Counted from the stretch's first letter, positions 1 through 11,378 are shown. The stretch is DNA of 64,000 nt from Timema cristinae (GCA_039000515.1 JBCFYV010002255.1:18500890-18564889), one strand, 5' to 3'. A program made the numbers and translations. Notes: generated by a model from the letters alone, not told the origin.

Positions 1-159
1 CACCTCACTTGGTCAAAAGGGGAGATTTAGGGAATAATTGACACTCAACGATCCCCACTAAACATCTTTTACCCTTCTCTAGTAGGTTACAGAATTTAGG
101 CTCCCCCCGAGATGATATTTTTTTCTTCAAAGCCTTCAACTTTTGAGTTCATCTTTTTC

Positions 160-393
160 ATGAAATTGGGTCTTAGGTCTCAGCTAGTGAACTGGGAGAT
201 CGGGGTTCGAAAACCGGTAGGGTCGATCGAGGATTTTTTTTTTAATATATAAATGGTTTCCCAATCTCCTTATTCGTAAATGTGGGTAGATTACTTTTAA
301 AAATGATTTTTTCCTCATCCTTATCTAAAGAGATTAATTATCATATATGCGTATAACCTTAACAGGTAGTAGGACGCGGTGATAAAAAAAACT
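160..393 (+). mobile_element. SINE-C copy, degenerate
   Basis: tRNA-derived SINE. A B-box-like segment (GGGGTTCGAAAACC) is followed by the family body (AAATGGTTTCCC, then TGTGGGTAGA), the conserved 3' segment (GCGTATAACC, AGGACGCGGTG) and an A-rich tail. The A-box side is eroded. It carries no coding capacity, and insertion duplications are not clear. Confidence 0.7.
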
Positions 394-440
394 TAAAAAT
401 TCCGTGCTTAATTCCAAGCCTAGTTTTTTAAATCTAACCA

Positions 441-446
441 ATATAT

Positions 447-486
<40 letters not shown>
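441..486. repeat. (TA)n microsatellite
   Basis: About 46 bp of alternating TA with one AA interruption. Confidence 0.95.
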
Positions 487-490
<4 letters not shown>

Positions 491-589
491 GTATATTATA
501 TCGAACGTATCCAACTACCAATTAATGATGAAAATAATATATCACATCATTTCATTTCATCCTGCAAAGATCACAACTAACACGAGGAA

Positions 590-729
590 GGAATGCCAGG
601 CCTCCACCGTGGTTCGGATTCCACGTTAAACTGTAGGTCCTTCATTTCATCTCACAATCACCCTACCATTACACATTAGCGTAAGTGCGTAAACCCGAAC
701 GGGTAGTAAGACGCGGTGCTAATAATAAT
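590..729 (+). mobile_element. SINE-B copy, 5' truncated, with target duplication
   Basis: Begins within the body (GGAATGCCAGGCCTCCACC) and ends with the shared 3' segment and (AAT)n. It is flanked by an 11-bp direct repeat, AACACGAGGAA, at 579-589 and 730-740. A truncated 5' end with an intact 3' end and a target duplication is typical of target-primed reverse transcription. Confidence 0.9.
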
Positions 730-740
730 AACACGAGGAA

Positions 741-1540
741 AATCGACATTCTCTTACTGATGTCCCGGCAGTGCGCTGGTAGCTACAAACAAGAGTGAAG
801 ATTTAAAAACAACACTATAAACACATCAACGAACAAGGTAACGCAAAGATTAAAAAAAAAAATATATATAATATATTATAAAAAGAGAGAGAGAGAGAGA
901 GAGAAAGAGAGATAGGTACTAGAGCTCAATAATAAAGGAAGTATATATACGCTCGTCTATAGGTATTGAAGCTCAATAATAAAGAAAGCCATTCTCAAAT
1001 GGAAATACTTATCAAGAAAGATTATCGTCATAAAATAAATTTGACATATATTCGGGTGGACTTTTTAGAACAACAATTTTTAAAGCAAATGTACACACTA
1101 CGTTTGACTTTTTTTTTGTCGTGAACTCATTTTTAAAACAAAAATCCTACTTAGAAATAATCCAACTGGAGTGAATTTCAGTGGGATTCTATTCTAAAAA
1201 AAATAGAAGAAGTGAATAGCAATAAATATTGCATGTCCTCGATTTATTGCAATTTGTGATCTGTAAAGTTGTTCATAAATACATACACCGCGCAAAACCA
1301 CAGACAAAAGCAAACCATGAAATCTTTAACTTTTTTATTTAACTTCAAAATAAAATTCAATCGATAGAAAAAAAAATTAGATCTCGTTCTTCTCTTTTAG
1401 AAAATATGAACTTTTATGAGAGTTGCAACAGAAATGTCCGCAGTTGAACTCATTTTATTGATGGATATGAGATAAACTAAGAAAACCTGAACTACTTTAT
1501 AGTGGCCTTTACAGCTCTTATAAATACATGGCCTAAGGCG
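741..1540. other. no gene recognised; AT-rich
   Basis: AT-rich sequence with a (GA)n microsatellite at about 883-907 and poly-A/T runs. No convincing reading frame, splice-bounded exon or known repeat was seen. Confidence 0.6.
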
Positions 1541-1640
1541 TCAGTCTCACCACAGAGTGATGAGAGGAGGTCAAGGTTTGAACCTCAGCCGTGTGCATTA
1601 CAGTGGTTTTCTGCCTGTCATCTAGTTTTCTCATCTTTTC
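1541..1640 (+). mobile_element. tRNA-like SINE head fragment
   Basis: GGCCTAAGGCGTCAGTCTC resembles the SINE-C A-box region and GGTCAAGGTTTGAACCTC the B box. The following sequence departs from the SINE-C body, so this is either a very old copy or another family with the same head. Confidence 0.5.
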
Positions 1641-1915
1641 TACTTGCTATAATGTTAGTACACCTGCTTTAAGCAATCCTCCTCAAACCTTATGCCTTAA
1701 ATTATTGTTGTAATGATCTGATTCCGAAAACCACCCAACAATATCTATAAATTAACATTTCTGAAGTAGGTATGAAGGAAGAATATTTTGAATCTAATTG
1801 GAAAGAGGATATAAAACCATTTAGGAAATAAAATCTTAGTATACTTGGCTGGGATTCGAGTCTCTAACTCTCCGTCACAGGAAAAACAGATAAGAGGAAA
1901 CTTAACGCCATTGAA

Positions 1916-2292
1916 TTAAGGTGGGAGTGAAGGGGAAAGCGAAAAAAAGTTCAGTATTTTTCCAGTTTTTTATAGCAAAACTTTTTTGCCCTAAGTAAAT
2001 CAAATATGTCTCCAAGAGAAGATAGTTTTATTCTATTCACATGGTGAAATCAACAGTTGTTGAATATCTGTCAAGGGTGTCCTGGAATTAATGACAACTT
2101 TTTATTTTCATTTAAAAAGTTTATCATATAATGCTGCTAAGCTCATGAGTCATGACAGATATTCAAAAACGGTTGATATTACCATTTGTAGAAAATTAAA
2201 CTTAATGTCTATACTAGAGAAATATTTTATTTACTTTGGCCAAAACTATCAAGATATTGATATTTTATGGGTCCAATACATCCTCACCTTAA
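1916..2292. mobile_element. TTAA-flanked hairpin MITE, copy 1
   Basis: About 377 bp from TTAA to TTAA, beginning TTAAGGTGGGAGTGAAGG and ending near CATCCTCACCTTAA. The halves form a long imperfect inverted repeat: CAACAGTTGTTGAATATCTG and its near complement meet around TTTAAAAAGTTTATC. TTAA duplication is typical of piggyBac-like transposases. The short open frame inside (2091-2315) is an artefact of the repeat. Confidence 0.85.
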
Positions 2293-3380
2293 AGCGTCGG
2301 AATGGTCAATCATAAATCCACAAACGCCAGAAACCAAGTGTGTCTAGTAACGTAACAGTGTGAAGCTGTCCGAAAATAGAATAAACAAGAAAGGAGAAAA
2401 TTAAAAATGACAAAACAAATTGTGTTGTAGCCCATTTTAGTTACCTCACTCGATTCAAATTGATCCATTATTCCATGTCCCTATACCAGCTACATTCAAT
2501 TTACCGGGCATTTGTGTCTTAGTGATCAACCAAAATATGTAGATTATTTTAGTTGTTTTTTTTCAACTGGAAAATTTCAACTTTTAAATGTTTGCAAATC
2601 AATGAATGTATACTATCATAGAACATAGTGTTGTTTTCATTCCAATAAACACAATATTTAACTTGAGTATAACATCTAATGGGCATCTTTGAGCTACTTA
2701 GACAGCCCTACATAGGTGAAAAAACTAAGTTCCCCCATTCAGAAAAGTCCAAAAATCCACATACTTTGGTTGGGCACTAAAAACTAAGTGTCCAGGAAAC
2801 TAAATGTAACTGGTATAGGAGCGTGGAATGAATCTTTGTGAATCGAATGATATAATTTAATAAGGTGGTCGCACTACAAATTGTATTGTCACATGTATTT
2901 TCCTCCACCCCTGTTTGTTCTCCTAACACCGGACAGCTCCACCCAGTGACATCCTATACCCACTTTGTTTCTGGCATTTAGGAATTTCATATAGACTACT
3001 CTATCACCTTAATAACTTCGATGTGTTAAGATTAGTAATTAAAAAAAATTGTCAAAGATATGTACAAGTCGTGGGTGGACTATATTCGTGCCCGCTAGGT
3101 GATCGTATGCGTTCAAATACACACACACACGCACACTATGGCTGAAGCACAGCTTGTGTCCGACCAGTGGTCAGGTTCCGCTCCCTCCCAGATCGATGGA
3201 GATGCACCCCCTGAGGCGAGCATATCCAAGGTATCAAGTGGCAACGTATGGGTGCTATGTTCCCACGATGGACAGACAGTGTAGTAGGATTCAGATTGGA
3301 AGAAACTTCTTGCTCAGACAGTTAGTTGACAGTTAAGGTTTTCCCTATAGTATTCTGCAAGAGTAATATGACGTGACCCA
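2293..3380. other. no gene recognised
   Basis: Unique-looking AT-rich DNA with an (AC)n run at about 3118-3136. Two overlapping open frames of about 60 codons at 3099-3336 lie in different frames and have no recognisable domain, so they are not called genes. Confidence 0.55.
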
Positions 3381-3637
3381 CTTCGGTGATCACATGGTCT
3401 AGGGCAATACTCTCGCAGTAGACTAGACCACTGATGACAGGGAGATCGAGGTTCGAATCTCGGTCGGGTGTTCTGAGAGTATTCTTTTCCAAAATAGTTT
3501 TCCACTATCTCTTTCTCCACGCAAATTCGGATACACTTTATCTAAATATAGCCTTCCCAATACCTAAATCCATTAGAATAGTTAGTAAATAAGTGTATAA
3601 CCTGAATTGGTAGTAAATAAACGGCACTAGAAAAAAA
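3381..3637 (+). mobile_element. SINE-C copy, near full length
   Basis: The head CTTCGGTGATCACATGGTCT retains an A-box pattern, and GAGGTTCGAATCTCGG is a good B box. The body (TAGTTTTCCAC, CTCCACGCAAAT) and 3' segment (GTGTATAACC, GGTAGTAAATAA) follow, ending in poly-A. A minus-strand open frame at 3314-3520 lies across it and is not a gene. Confidence 0.85.
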
Positions 3638-4212
3638 ACGTACAAGATATCTTAAGAAGGATTTTTTTTTGCGGTCAACATTGATAACATCTTATATAAC
3701 CAGACTGTATTTCGTGTAATACTTTATATCGTCATAAACTCAAAATTCCAACCTTCACGTAGTTGGGTAGGACTTCTGCACGGAGTTAAATTTTTGCCAG
3801 CAGATGATAGGCATGTCTCGTATTGGTCGGTGACACGCATCTTTAAACTGAGCGTGCCTGGAGCCAGTCTTTGTAGTTTATCGAGATATAAAGTTTGATA
3901 ATCCTATTTCCGGCAAATGAAATTAGAGAAAATGGCCCGAACTGATATCGACACGCGAGAACTTATTTTAAAGGTAGGGGTAACCAGGATTTCATAAAAA
4001 AAAAAGTATCTTCCAAGAAAACCCGATTTTCCTGCCGTAATTGCCGCGTTTCTTCTGTGTGGGCAATTGTCTGTAAGATCATTCTTTGTTAAATCACTAT
4101 GGAAACCCTGATTTGTATACGATTTTATATGGGTGAAATTAAAATATGTTAATGTTAATTTATCTAAATCTACTGCTCCACCCCTACAAAACTGTTTATA
4201 AAATTGAGATAA
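3638..4212. other. no gene recognised
   Basis: AT-rich sequence. A 141-codon minus-strand open frame (3904-4329) runs from here into the adjacent MITE. Its 5' end is MITE sequence and no domain is recognisable. Confidence 0.5.
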
Positions 4213-4379
4213 AGTAGCCCTGTGGCTTCTTTGGTGCGAAAAGACAGCTGCTAAACAAATGTTTTTGCAGATCATATGGTTCGTCTTAGGGATACATAAT
4301 TGGGTCTGGTAACTTTTCAAAGCCGTCAAAAGTCAGCTGTGAGCTGTCAGTCAACAATAGAGAAGCCATGGGGCTACTG
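4213..4379. mobile_element. TA-flanked MITE, short 167-bp copy
   Basis: The ends AGTAGCCCTGTGGCTTCTT and AGAAGCCATGGGGCTACTG are inverted repeats matching the 236-bp copies elsewhere. This copy lacks the roughly 70-bp internal segment carrying the long palindrome. Flanking TA fits a Tc1/mariner-type mobiliser. Confidence 0.85.
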
Positions 4380-4955
4380 TAGATATAAAGAGCTAGGAGA
4401 GGGGTAGTTTTAAAGTAATCATAGTAGTGTGAAGGGTTTCGCTTCAAATTAAAAACTGAAAGCTCAAAGCCAACGGAAATGTGATGGCCTTTTTAAACTA
4501 AATCTAAACATTCAAGAACCTTGTTATATACAAAGTTTCCCAATAAAATGTTTTGAATATATTTTACGTGCGATATTCTGCGGCCATGACGTTGCAAAGT
4601 ATCCACTAGTTTTACCTATATTAAATAGTAATATTTGATATATAATTATAACAGTTTCGGATTACATAGTCTGACGTATCATACAGAAGTGAATAAAGTA
4701 ACATTTTCATTACAGATAAGATTCTATATGAAAGAAAGTTGTTTCTGAACCTTCTATTACAGTGAAAAGTTAAATAAATCAGTTTTCACCGACATTTTTT
4801 TTTAGTATCGTTCTTATCTACCCGTTCAGTTATCTTATTATAATTACGCTATGTTAGGAATTTAGGAAGGTTATATTTACATGGAAGTATACCGCACTTG
4901 TGTGCGGAGTAGTGGAAACAGTTTTGAAATAAATACCTACATACTACTCGACCAA
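4380..4955. other. no gene recognised
   Basis: AT-rich sequence with no recognisable frame or repeat beyond short homopolymers. Confidence 0.55.
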
Positions 4956-5260
4956 TTCGAATCTTTATCTCCTCACGCCAGTCTAGTCATGCGAGAGTAC
5001 GCGTTAGACCATGCGGCACCGAAGCAGGTTATGTATTATATACATAGGTCTCAAATATTTTTTTTCTAATATTATTTACTCTCTCTACGCTCGTTAGGGA
5101 TTGTACATTTAATCCAACCTGGGGTAGTATGATGAAGGTACAACTGAGAGGAAATGTACCCACATTTGTGTGGAAGGAGATGGGTGAACCACATCCTCAG
5201 TACAGTAGGTCAAGACTCAAAACCCAACCTTTCCATATCTAGCAAACCAGACTAGATAAA
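4956..5260 (-). mobile_element. degenerate SINE-C-like fragments
   Basis: 4970-5036 reads in reverse as a SINE head (CCAGTCTAGTCATGCGAGAG, GACCATGCGGC). 5100-5260 reads in reverse as a decayed body plus head (CCCACATTTGTGTGGAAGG, then CAAACCAGACTAG). These are probably two old insertions. Confidence 0.5.
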
Positions 5261-5384
5261 TTTGACATATAGTAGACCTGCCTACCTGTTAGGGCTCTCG
5301 TTATGATGACAAGTTAGGTAAATTTTCTTCATTTGTCAAAATGACAGATATAGGCCTATCTGTAAAGCGGATGAATGTGATAAT

Positions 5385-5720
5385 GTCCTTTACTTTCTCT
5401 CGACTCCTCGAAGATAGAAATATTGTCATCCCAAAAACAAAACCTCGAACTAAAGATTTTAATAAAATGTCGAAGTTTTACGACCACACGAAACCGAGAA
5501 AATGGTTTTCGCTATTCCGTCTGTGTCTCGACCTTGAGACGAAACCATTTTACCAATCGGGCTACAACTTGGTATCTAGGGTTTTCATTAGGTTCTCCCG
5601 AGGATTTTTTGGATATAAATATCCAACTCTTAAACTAAGGGTAGTTTACTGAAGGACAAAAAGAGAACAAAACGATTTTCTCGAAATCCTCTCAAAACTA
5701 TTTTAAATAAAATTTGTAAC
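5385..5720 (-). repeat. family F repeat (putative LINE 3'UTR), inverted copy
   Basis: Read in reverse it matches copies at 21.1, 45.5 and 58.0 kb: a CCAATCGGTAAAATGG-like block, a CGAGACACAG-like block and a terminal GAGAGAAAGT motif. The 103-codon open frame at 5341-5652 lies across it and is attributed to the repeat. Confidence 0.6.
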
Positions 5721-5884
5721 TCGACACTGTTTAGCATTTAAAAAGGAATTAAAACTTTAATTTTTCCCGTGAAAATGACTTTGAAGGTACTTTATGTAAG
5801 CGGAAATATCTTATTTAGATCATATCTACGAAACTATTTAAGATATGAAATAACTTATCACTGTACGAAAAAAATTAGATATGG

Positions 5885-6197
5885 ATAAAAAGTAATACCA
5901 GTAGAAGACACGCTGAAGAGGGAAAGGTTGCCATGGCTAGGGCATGATATGAAAATGGATGGGGATTGAATGCCTAAGAAAGCTCTACAGAGTAAGGATA
6001 AGGATAGAAGACCTATTGGAAGACCACGGACGGGTATGGATGTACCCAGTGCAGAAGGACATGGAGACTAAAAGAGGGAACTGGAGACGCGTGGCAGAGG
6101 GAGACAGCTTTGAGAGATCGATAGGAATGGAAGAGGATGTACCAGACGACCCGCAGAGGCGGAAACGTCAAATGATGATGATGATTATGATGATGTA
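5885..6197 (+). pseudogene. non-LTR retrotransposon 3' coding end, broken
   Basis: The translation reads RERLPWLGHDMKMDGD, a stop, then MPKKALQSKDKDRRPIGRPR. This resembles the C-terminal tail of arthropod LINE reverse transcriptases (pattern RWxGHVxRM ... RRPxGRPRxRW). A frameshift leads to ETKRGNWRRVAEGDSFE and then a KRQ plus ATG/GAT trinucleotide tail. At least one in-frame stop and one frameshift make it non-functional. Only about the last 100 codons remain and the catalytic YADD region is absent. The clade cannot be fixed from this piece. Confidence 0.7.
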
Positions 6198-6220
6198 AAG
6201 TGGTAGTACTTATATTAAAA

Positions 6221-6479
6221 TAATAATAATATTAGCACCGCGTCTTAATACACGTTCGGGTTATACGCTTTAAGTACTAATTACACTAATGGATTAGGAA
6301 TTGGTAAGATTGAATTAGAGGAAGTGAACCCCATTTGCATGGAGGGAGAGTGGAAAACCATTTAGGAAAAACCACCCCCAGTTCACCCGACCGAGATTCG
6401 AACCTCGATCTCCCCGTCCTCAGCAGTCAAGCTCAACAAGACTAGCGCGTTAGCCAACTACGCCACCGAGGCGGGTCTA
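6221..6479 (-). mobile_element. SINE-A copy, full length, with target duplication
   Basis: In reverse, the head is CCTCGGTGGCGTAGTTGG, the B box GAGGTTCGAATCTCGG, followed by the body and an (ATT)n tail. Direct repeat ATATTAAAA lies at about 6212-6220 and 6480-6488. It landed just beyond the trinucleotide tail of the LINE remnant. Confidence 0.92.
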
Positions 6480-6488
6480 ATATTAAAA

Positions 6489-6950
6489 ATGAAAACCTTT
6501 TTTTAATATATTTTTATAAAATCAATATTTTCTGAGCTATAAGTAGATATGTAGATATTTATGGGGGTCATTGAAGATTATTTAATATGAATTAAATTGT
6601 TATGCTTGATGTTTCTGTAAACGTGTACATAATTTAATTTGTGTTATTTAGTGGAGTGTCCCTGCAAATATTTATATTATTAGTAGATATCTCTATTTTG
6701 ATATCAAAGAGAGAGAGAAAGAAACTCTGTGCGGTGCATAATAACATTTATTTTAATAAATCTTCAAGTATGATATGAAGACAAAGCTAGCCCTGAACAG
6801 CAATAGCTGACCTAATAACCTTCAACGGCGTATCTTTACCAGAAGCACTATATGGTCTCCGATTTGCTTGTCTGTGGTATTTCTTCACTGACGGGTTAGA
6901 CATTTCACATCTATTGTTTGTGACCCCTCCTCCGTTACTGAGCTTCACAA
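6489..6950. other. no gene recognised
   Basis: AT-rich sequence with a short GA run near 6706-6722. No frame or family repeat recognised. Confidence 0.55.
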
Positions 6951-7437
6951 TTAATATCGACATATCTAAAGTTGTGATTCCTTCTATATTGAGATTGACA
7001 GTTCATATCTACAGTTTGTGGCTCCTATAATGAGATTGAAAGTTAATATCTACGGTTTGTCACTCCTTCTATATTGAGATTGACAGTTCAAATCTTCAGT
7101 TTGTGGTTTCTTCTATATTAAGATTGACCGTTCATTCTACAGTTTGCCACTCCTATATTGAGAGTGAAAGTTTATATCTATAGTTTGTGACTCATATATT
7201 GAGAATGACAGTTCAAATTTACAGTATGTGATTCCTTCTATATGAGATTGACAGTTCCTATCTACCTATTGTGATTTTTTTCTATATTAGGATTGAAAGT
7301 TTATATATACAGCTTGCACTCCTTCTATAGTGAGATTGACAGTTCATATTTACAGTTTGTGGTTCCTTTTGTATTGAGGTTAACAGTTTATATATACAGT
7401 TTGTGACTCCTATATTGAGAATGACAGTTCAAATTTA

Positions 7438-7469
<32 letters not shown>

Positions 7470-7850
7470 GCACCGCGTCTTACTACCGTTAGGGTTATAC
7501 GCTCTTACGCTAATATGTAATGTAAGGTGATTATGAGATGAAATGAAGGACCTACAGTTTAACGTGGAATCCGAACCACGGTGGAGGCCTGGCATTCCCC
7601 ACATTCACAAGAAGTCTTGTCAGAGGTGAAGGAAGGTTTGGTAATCAGATAAATCTTTGCCGGACCGAGGATTGAACCCCGGCCGCCAGCATAGAAGTCT
7701 GACACCTTACCCCTAGACCACCAGGTCACCCTACCATTCAAATTTACAGTATGTGATTCCTTCTATATTGAGAATGACAGTTCATTTCTACAAGTTATGA
7801 CTCCTTCTATATTGAAGTTTAACAGTTCATATCTATAGTTTGCGCCTCAT
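6951..7850. repeat. minisatellite, unit about 47 bp, split by a SINE
   Basis: Diverged units of the type GACTCCTTCTATATTGAGAT plus TGACAGTTCATATCTACAGT repeat about ten times at 6951-7439 and resume at 7737-7850. The gap is a later SINE-B insertion. Unit length varies, which argues against coding. Confidence 0.85.
7440..7736 (-). mobile_element. SINE-B copy, near full length, in minisatellite
   Basis: In reverse: head GGTGACCTGGTGGTCTAGGG, B box GGGGTTCAATCC, body, shared 3' segment and (ATT)n. The 12-bp target duplication TTCAAATTTACA lies at 7428-7439 and 7737-7748. The minus-strand open frame at 7559-7741 is SINE sequence. Confidence 0.95.
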
Positions 7851-8238
7851 GTGAGACGACGCTGGATAACATAAGAAGACCGACAGGTCACAAAAGAAGC
7901 TCGTGTACGAAGACCCTTGATGGGGGGAGCGGAGGGAGGGGGGAGGTATATAAATAAACCAATGAATAAGTTCTGCGGACTTGTGGCTCTGATTAAACGG
8001 CAGGGCCCCACTGCATCACAAGCTATGAATACAAACGTTGAGGAATTTAATTTAGTTTTTTATTTCATCTCGCCGCCCCCCGTAGCCAATCAATCTAAAA
8101 GGGCCCGGAGAGTGCGGTGAGGAATGTATAAATGTTCCCTATAAGAGAAGCGCCTCTCGTCTCAGAGATGATCATATCGATCTCCTCGATCAGTTTCCGT
8201 GTCGTTGAAATACTGCATCAACCGCCGGGTCCTTGGAA
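7851..8238. other. GC-elevated spacer with promoter-like elements
   Basis: Purine-rich and GC-rich tract (GGGGGGAGCGGAGGGAGG), a CCAATCAATC motif, TATAAAT at about 8127 and CTATAAGAG at about 8139, then a CTCAGAGATG initiator-like stretch. It leads directly into the E-box array. Promoter function is only a possibility. Confidence 0.3.
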
Positions 8239-8818
8239 GGGCAAGTACCTTGCACACGTGTCATAGAGGGGAGTACCTTGTACACGTGTCATGGAGGGTA
8301 AGTACCTTGCATGCGTGCCATAGAGGGTAAGTACCTTGCACACGTGCCATAGAGGGTAAGTACCTTGCACACGTGCCATAGAGGGTAAGTACCTTGCACA
8401 CGTGTCATAGAGGGTAAGTACCTTGTACACGTGTCATGGAGGGTAAGTAAGCACCTTGCACACGTGTCATGGAGGGTAAGTACCTTGCACACGTGCCATA
8501 GAGGGCAAGTACCTTGCACACGTGTCATGGAGGGCAAGTACCTTGCACACGTGTCATAGAGAGCAAGTACCTTGCACACGTGTCATGGAGGGCAAGTACC
8601 TTGCACACGTGTCATGGAGGGCAAGTACCTTGCACACGTGTCATGGAGGGCAAGTACCTCGCACACGTGTCATGGAGGGTAAGTACCTTGCACACGCGCC
8701 ATAGAGGGCAAGTACCTTGCACACGTGTCATGGAGGGTAAGTACCTTGCACACGTGTCATAAAGAGCAACTACCTTTCACACGTGCCATGGAAAGCAAGT
8801 ACCTTTCACATGTGCCAC
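8239..8818. repeat. 29-bp minisatellite carrying CACGTG E-boxes
   Basis: About 20 units of 29 bp (type GCAAGTACCTTGCACACGTG plus TCATGGAGG). Roughly 17 units keep CACGTG, the canonical E-box bound by bHLH factors. A 29-bp period rotates through all three frames, and all stay open on both strands for long distances. That explains the spurious open frames at 8218-8579 and 8514-8931. Protein coding is unlikely. Confidence 0.9.
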
Positions 8819-8859
8819 TGCAGGCTTTTAAAATACTTTTTCTTACTTTCTACGTTTTA

Positions 8860-9105
8860 ACAGTAAAAATTGTGCTCAGCGTCCTACTACACGTACAGGC
8901 TACCTACCCCCATATTTACAGTATTGGGTAGAGATAATGAAGATATAATCTAGGAGAAATTTAGCCAAATATTCCTGGAGGGAGAGTGGAAAACCATTTA
9001 AAAACATACACTGCAGTACACCCAGCCGGGATTCTAACCCCGATCTCCCAGTCACGTGCGAAACAAACTCGACGAAATAGACGTCTCAGCCTGCGTCCCC
9101 ATCGA
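8860..9105 (-). mobile_element. SINE-C copy, degenerate
   Basis: In reverse, the head is at the right (GATCTCCCAGTCACGTGCG includes the B-box side), the body contains GGAGAGTGGAAAACCATTTA, and a decayed 3' segment lies at the left (GTCCTACTACACGTACAGG). Confidence 0.75.
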
Positions 9106-9198
9106 TGTGGGCAGCACAACAATTAGACTAAAAGATGAGTTAGGTAGTTAATAAAACATGCATCCGCATTAGCTAGATAAGGAGATAACACAATATTT

Positions 9199-9468
9199 AT
9201 TATTATTATTATTATTATTATTAGCACCGCGTCTTACTACCCGTTCGGGTTATATGCTTTAAGTACTAATTACGCTAATGGATTAGAAATTGGGAAGGTT
9301 TAATTAGAGGAAATGAACCCTCATTTGCGTGGAGAGAGCGTGGAAAACCATTTAGGAAAAACCAACCCCAGTTCACTCGGCCGAGTTTCGAACCTCGATC
9401 TTCCCGTCCTCAGCAGTGTAGCTCAATCCGATTAGCGCGTTAGACAACTACGCCACCGAGGCGGGTAA
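9199..9468 (-). mobile_element. SINE-A copy, full length
   Basis: (ATT)n tail on the left, then the complement of the shared 3' segment, body, B box and head, ending CGCCACCGAGGCGGGT. A short CACAATA-like direct repeat flanks it. Confidence 0.92.
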
Positions 9469-9479
9469 TAGCACAATAA

Positions 9480-10090
9480 TTAAGATACAAAAATGAGTTA
9501 GGCAGTTGATAAAACGTGCACCCGCATTATCTGAATAAGGAGATGGAATAAATAACTATACGATAAATAGCACGTGTAAAAACTACCCGCAGTGCACCCG
9601 GCCGGAATAAAACAATGACCGTCCATCAACGACAAACCAGACATAACTAACTTGAGAATTAGAGTGTGTACAACAATACATATACTGTGGGATAGTAATC
9701 AACTTTCGAAAAAAAATACAGGGTTTTACAAGTTCAAACAAATCAGATTTGATGGTTTTTAAATAACTTTATATATAGAGAGAGTAATTTATTACTCAAC
9801 TACTACAAAAAATTTAAACTATGAAACCTTTTTCCTTACACTTACATCAATTTCAACTAAGAATGTCAACAATTCTGATTTCTCCTATTTTCTAACGTAT
9901 CAATGATGTAACATTTAGAGAATACTTTCAGTCCAATTTTTATAGAAAAACCTTATCTGATGAGTATAAACCATCTAGATCTACTTTCTCATATTAATAC
10001 GCCAATTCATGTGATCAGCAGTTGTCACTTTTGGTAGATATTATCAATACAATAATAGTAATAATATAGTAATAGTAATATTACGCGTCT
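9480..10090. other. no gene recognised
   Basis: AT-rich. A decayed reverse SINE-like stretch at about 9570-9650 (CCGCAGTGCACCCGGCCGG) is the only repeat trace. Confidence 0.5.
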
Positions 10091-10094
10091 GGAT

Positions 10095-10405
10095 TACATC
10101 ATTCGGAGCCCTGTAAAGGAAATATTAACCAGTACTAATGTACCATTGCCCAAAGGACGCCCGAATGTACTAATCGTACATCCTTTCCATGGAGGCTCTT
10201 TCCATGTCCCGATGAGATGAGAAGATGGTGATAGTGAGTATGAGGGTGTGGAACCAATGGAAACACTTAAACTTAACACTAACGAACCAAACCTTGGTGA
10301 CCGTTGGGGCGATTCCCCTTTTGGGAAAAACACCCAAGCTGGGAAACTAACCCGGGACCCCTGAGTTCGTAGCCAGATGCACTGACCACTAAACCACGGG
10401 GCTGG
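10095..10405 (-). mobile_element. SINE-D copy
   Basis: In reverse it begins CCAGCCCCGTGGTTTAGTGG (A-box-like) and CCCGGGTTAGTTTCC (B-box-like). A roughly 240-bp body ends in GTACGATTAGTACATTCGGG and an inverted GTACATTAGTAC-like motif. The same body recurs in reverse at 42.7 kb. A minus-strand open frame (10094-10414) is SINE sequence. Confidence 0.8.
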
Positions 10406-10471
10406 TAATAACATAGTAAAATGTTGTCAATGTCAACTGTAAAAAAAAGTTTGTATTTTCTAAAATAATAT

Positions 10472-10625
10472 TTTGCTGGTCTAATGGTCAGAGCTCCTGG
10501 CTACAGATTCAGAGATACCGGTTTTGATCCTCGGCGCTTCCAGATTTTCTGTGAATCAGTTGTTCTTGAACGGGGTCAACTCAGACTCGTGAGGACAAAT
10601 GAGGAGCTAATTTAATAAATAGTGG
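10472..10625 (+). mobile_element. another tRNA-headed SINE
   Basis: GCTGGTCTAATGGTCAGAGC matches an A box and CCGGTTTTGATCCTCGG a B box with tRNA-like spacing, followed by an unrelated tail (GAGGACAAATGAGGAGC). It is not a tRNA gene because the acceptor and anticodon arms do not pair convincingly. Confidence 0.55.
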
Positions 10626-10968
10626 CTCTGGTCTAAAAAACTGAGATTAGCGTTTTGATGACCACATAAAACCCTCTACCCACATATGTTGATACTATCT
10701 TCGCCAACTGACGGTGGCCACTCGGTCGGTATGGCTTGATTGCGGGCTGACGCCATGGAGTTTTTTTTAAATTACTCCCCCCTATATTTATACGAAAATT
10801 TAAATGTAACATATTTATATGGATATAAAGATGGTGGGAAAGGGGAAGAATAAAATTATTAATATCATTATTATTTCTATCTTTCCTCACAAACTTAAAA
10901 AAAACTAATTAATTAATGACCTTTTCAATACCTTCACGACGCATCCTATACAAACCATTTTAGAGAAA

Positions 10969-11026
<58 letters not shown>

Positions 11027-11344
11027 TAATGAAGATAATGGAAACAAACATTGTATACATTGTATACGTACGCTAAAATCAGTTAAGAAATGACTTACGA
11101 CTCGTTAAACATTCTTTTAGAATCCATCTTGCCCACATATAATTTAAAAGCATTTTATTTAATGACTACATTAAAAGCGTGCGCAGCGAGTTGAACCCAA
11201 TTATAAGACCGCAGACTTCAGAAGCTAAACTTTATTTTATACTCGGTTCCATGTTGATACACTCGTGAAAATACCAACAAATTAACGCAACATTTATTAT
11301 TGAGAAAAAAAAATCAAGTACCCTTAGGCAAAAAATATATAGGG

Positions 11345-11378
<34 letters not shown>
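10626..11378. other. no gene recognised; long (TA)n
   Basis: Contains (TA)n at about 10972-11020 and a (CA)n/(TA)n run at 11346-11378 in which the next MITE sits. The 85-codon minus-strand frame at 10633-10890 has no recognisable domain. Confidence 0.6.

Noticed and set aside
3904..4329. 141-codon minus-strand open frame
   Set aside because: Its start lies inside a MITE and the rest is AT-rich unique sequence without a recognised domain.
5341..5652. 103-codon plus-strand open frame with a basic peptide
   Set aside because: Coincides with an inverted copy of the dispersed family F repeat; the matching segments at 21.1 and 58.0 kb are not open in the corresponding frame.
6951..7440. CRISPR-like spaced repeats
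   Set aside because: Units are contiguous and diverged with no unique spacers, and the DNA is eukaryotic; this is a minisatellite.
8218..8931. Open frames on both strands repeating CTRVMEGKYLAHVSWR-like or VQGTYPLWHVCK-like peptides
   Set aside because: Product of a stop-free 29-bp minisatellite; both strands and several frames are open.
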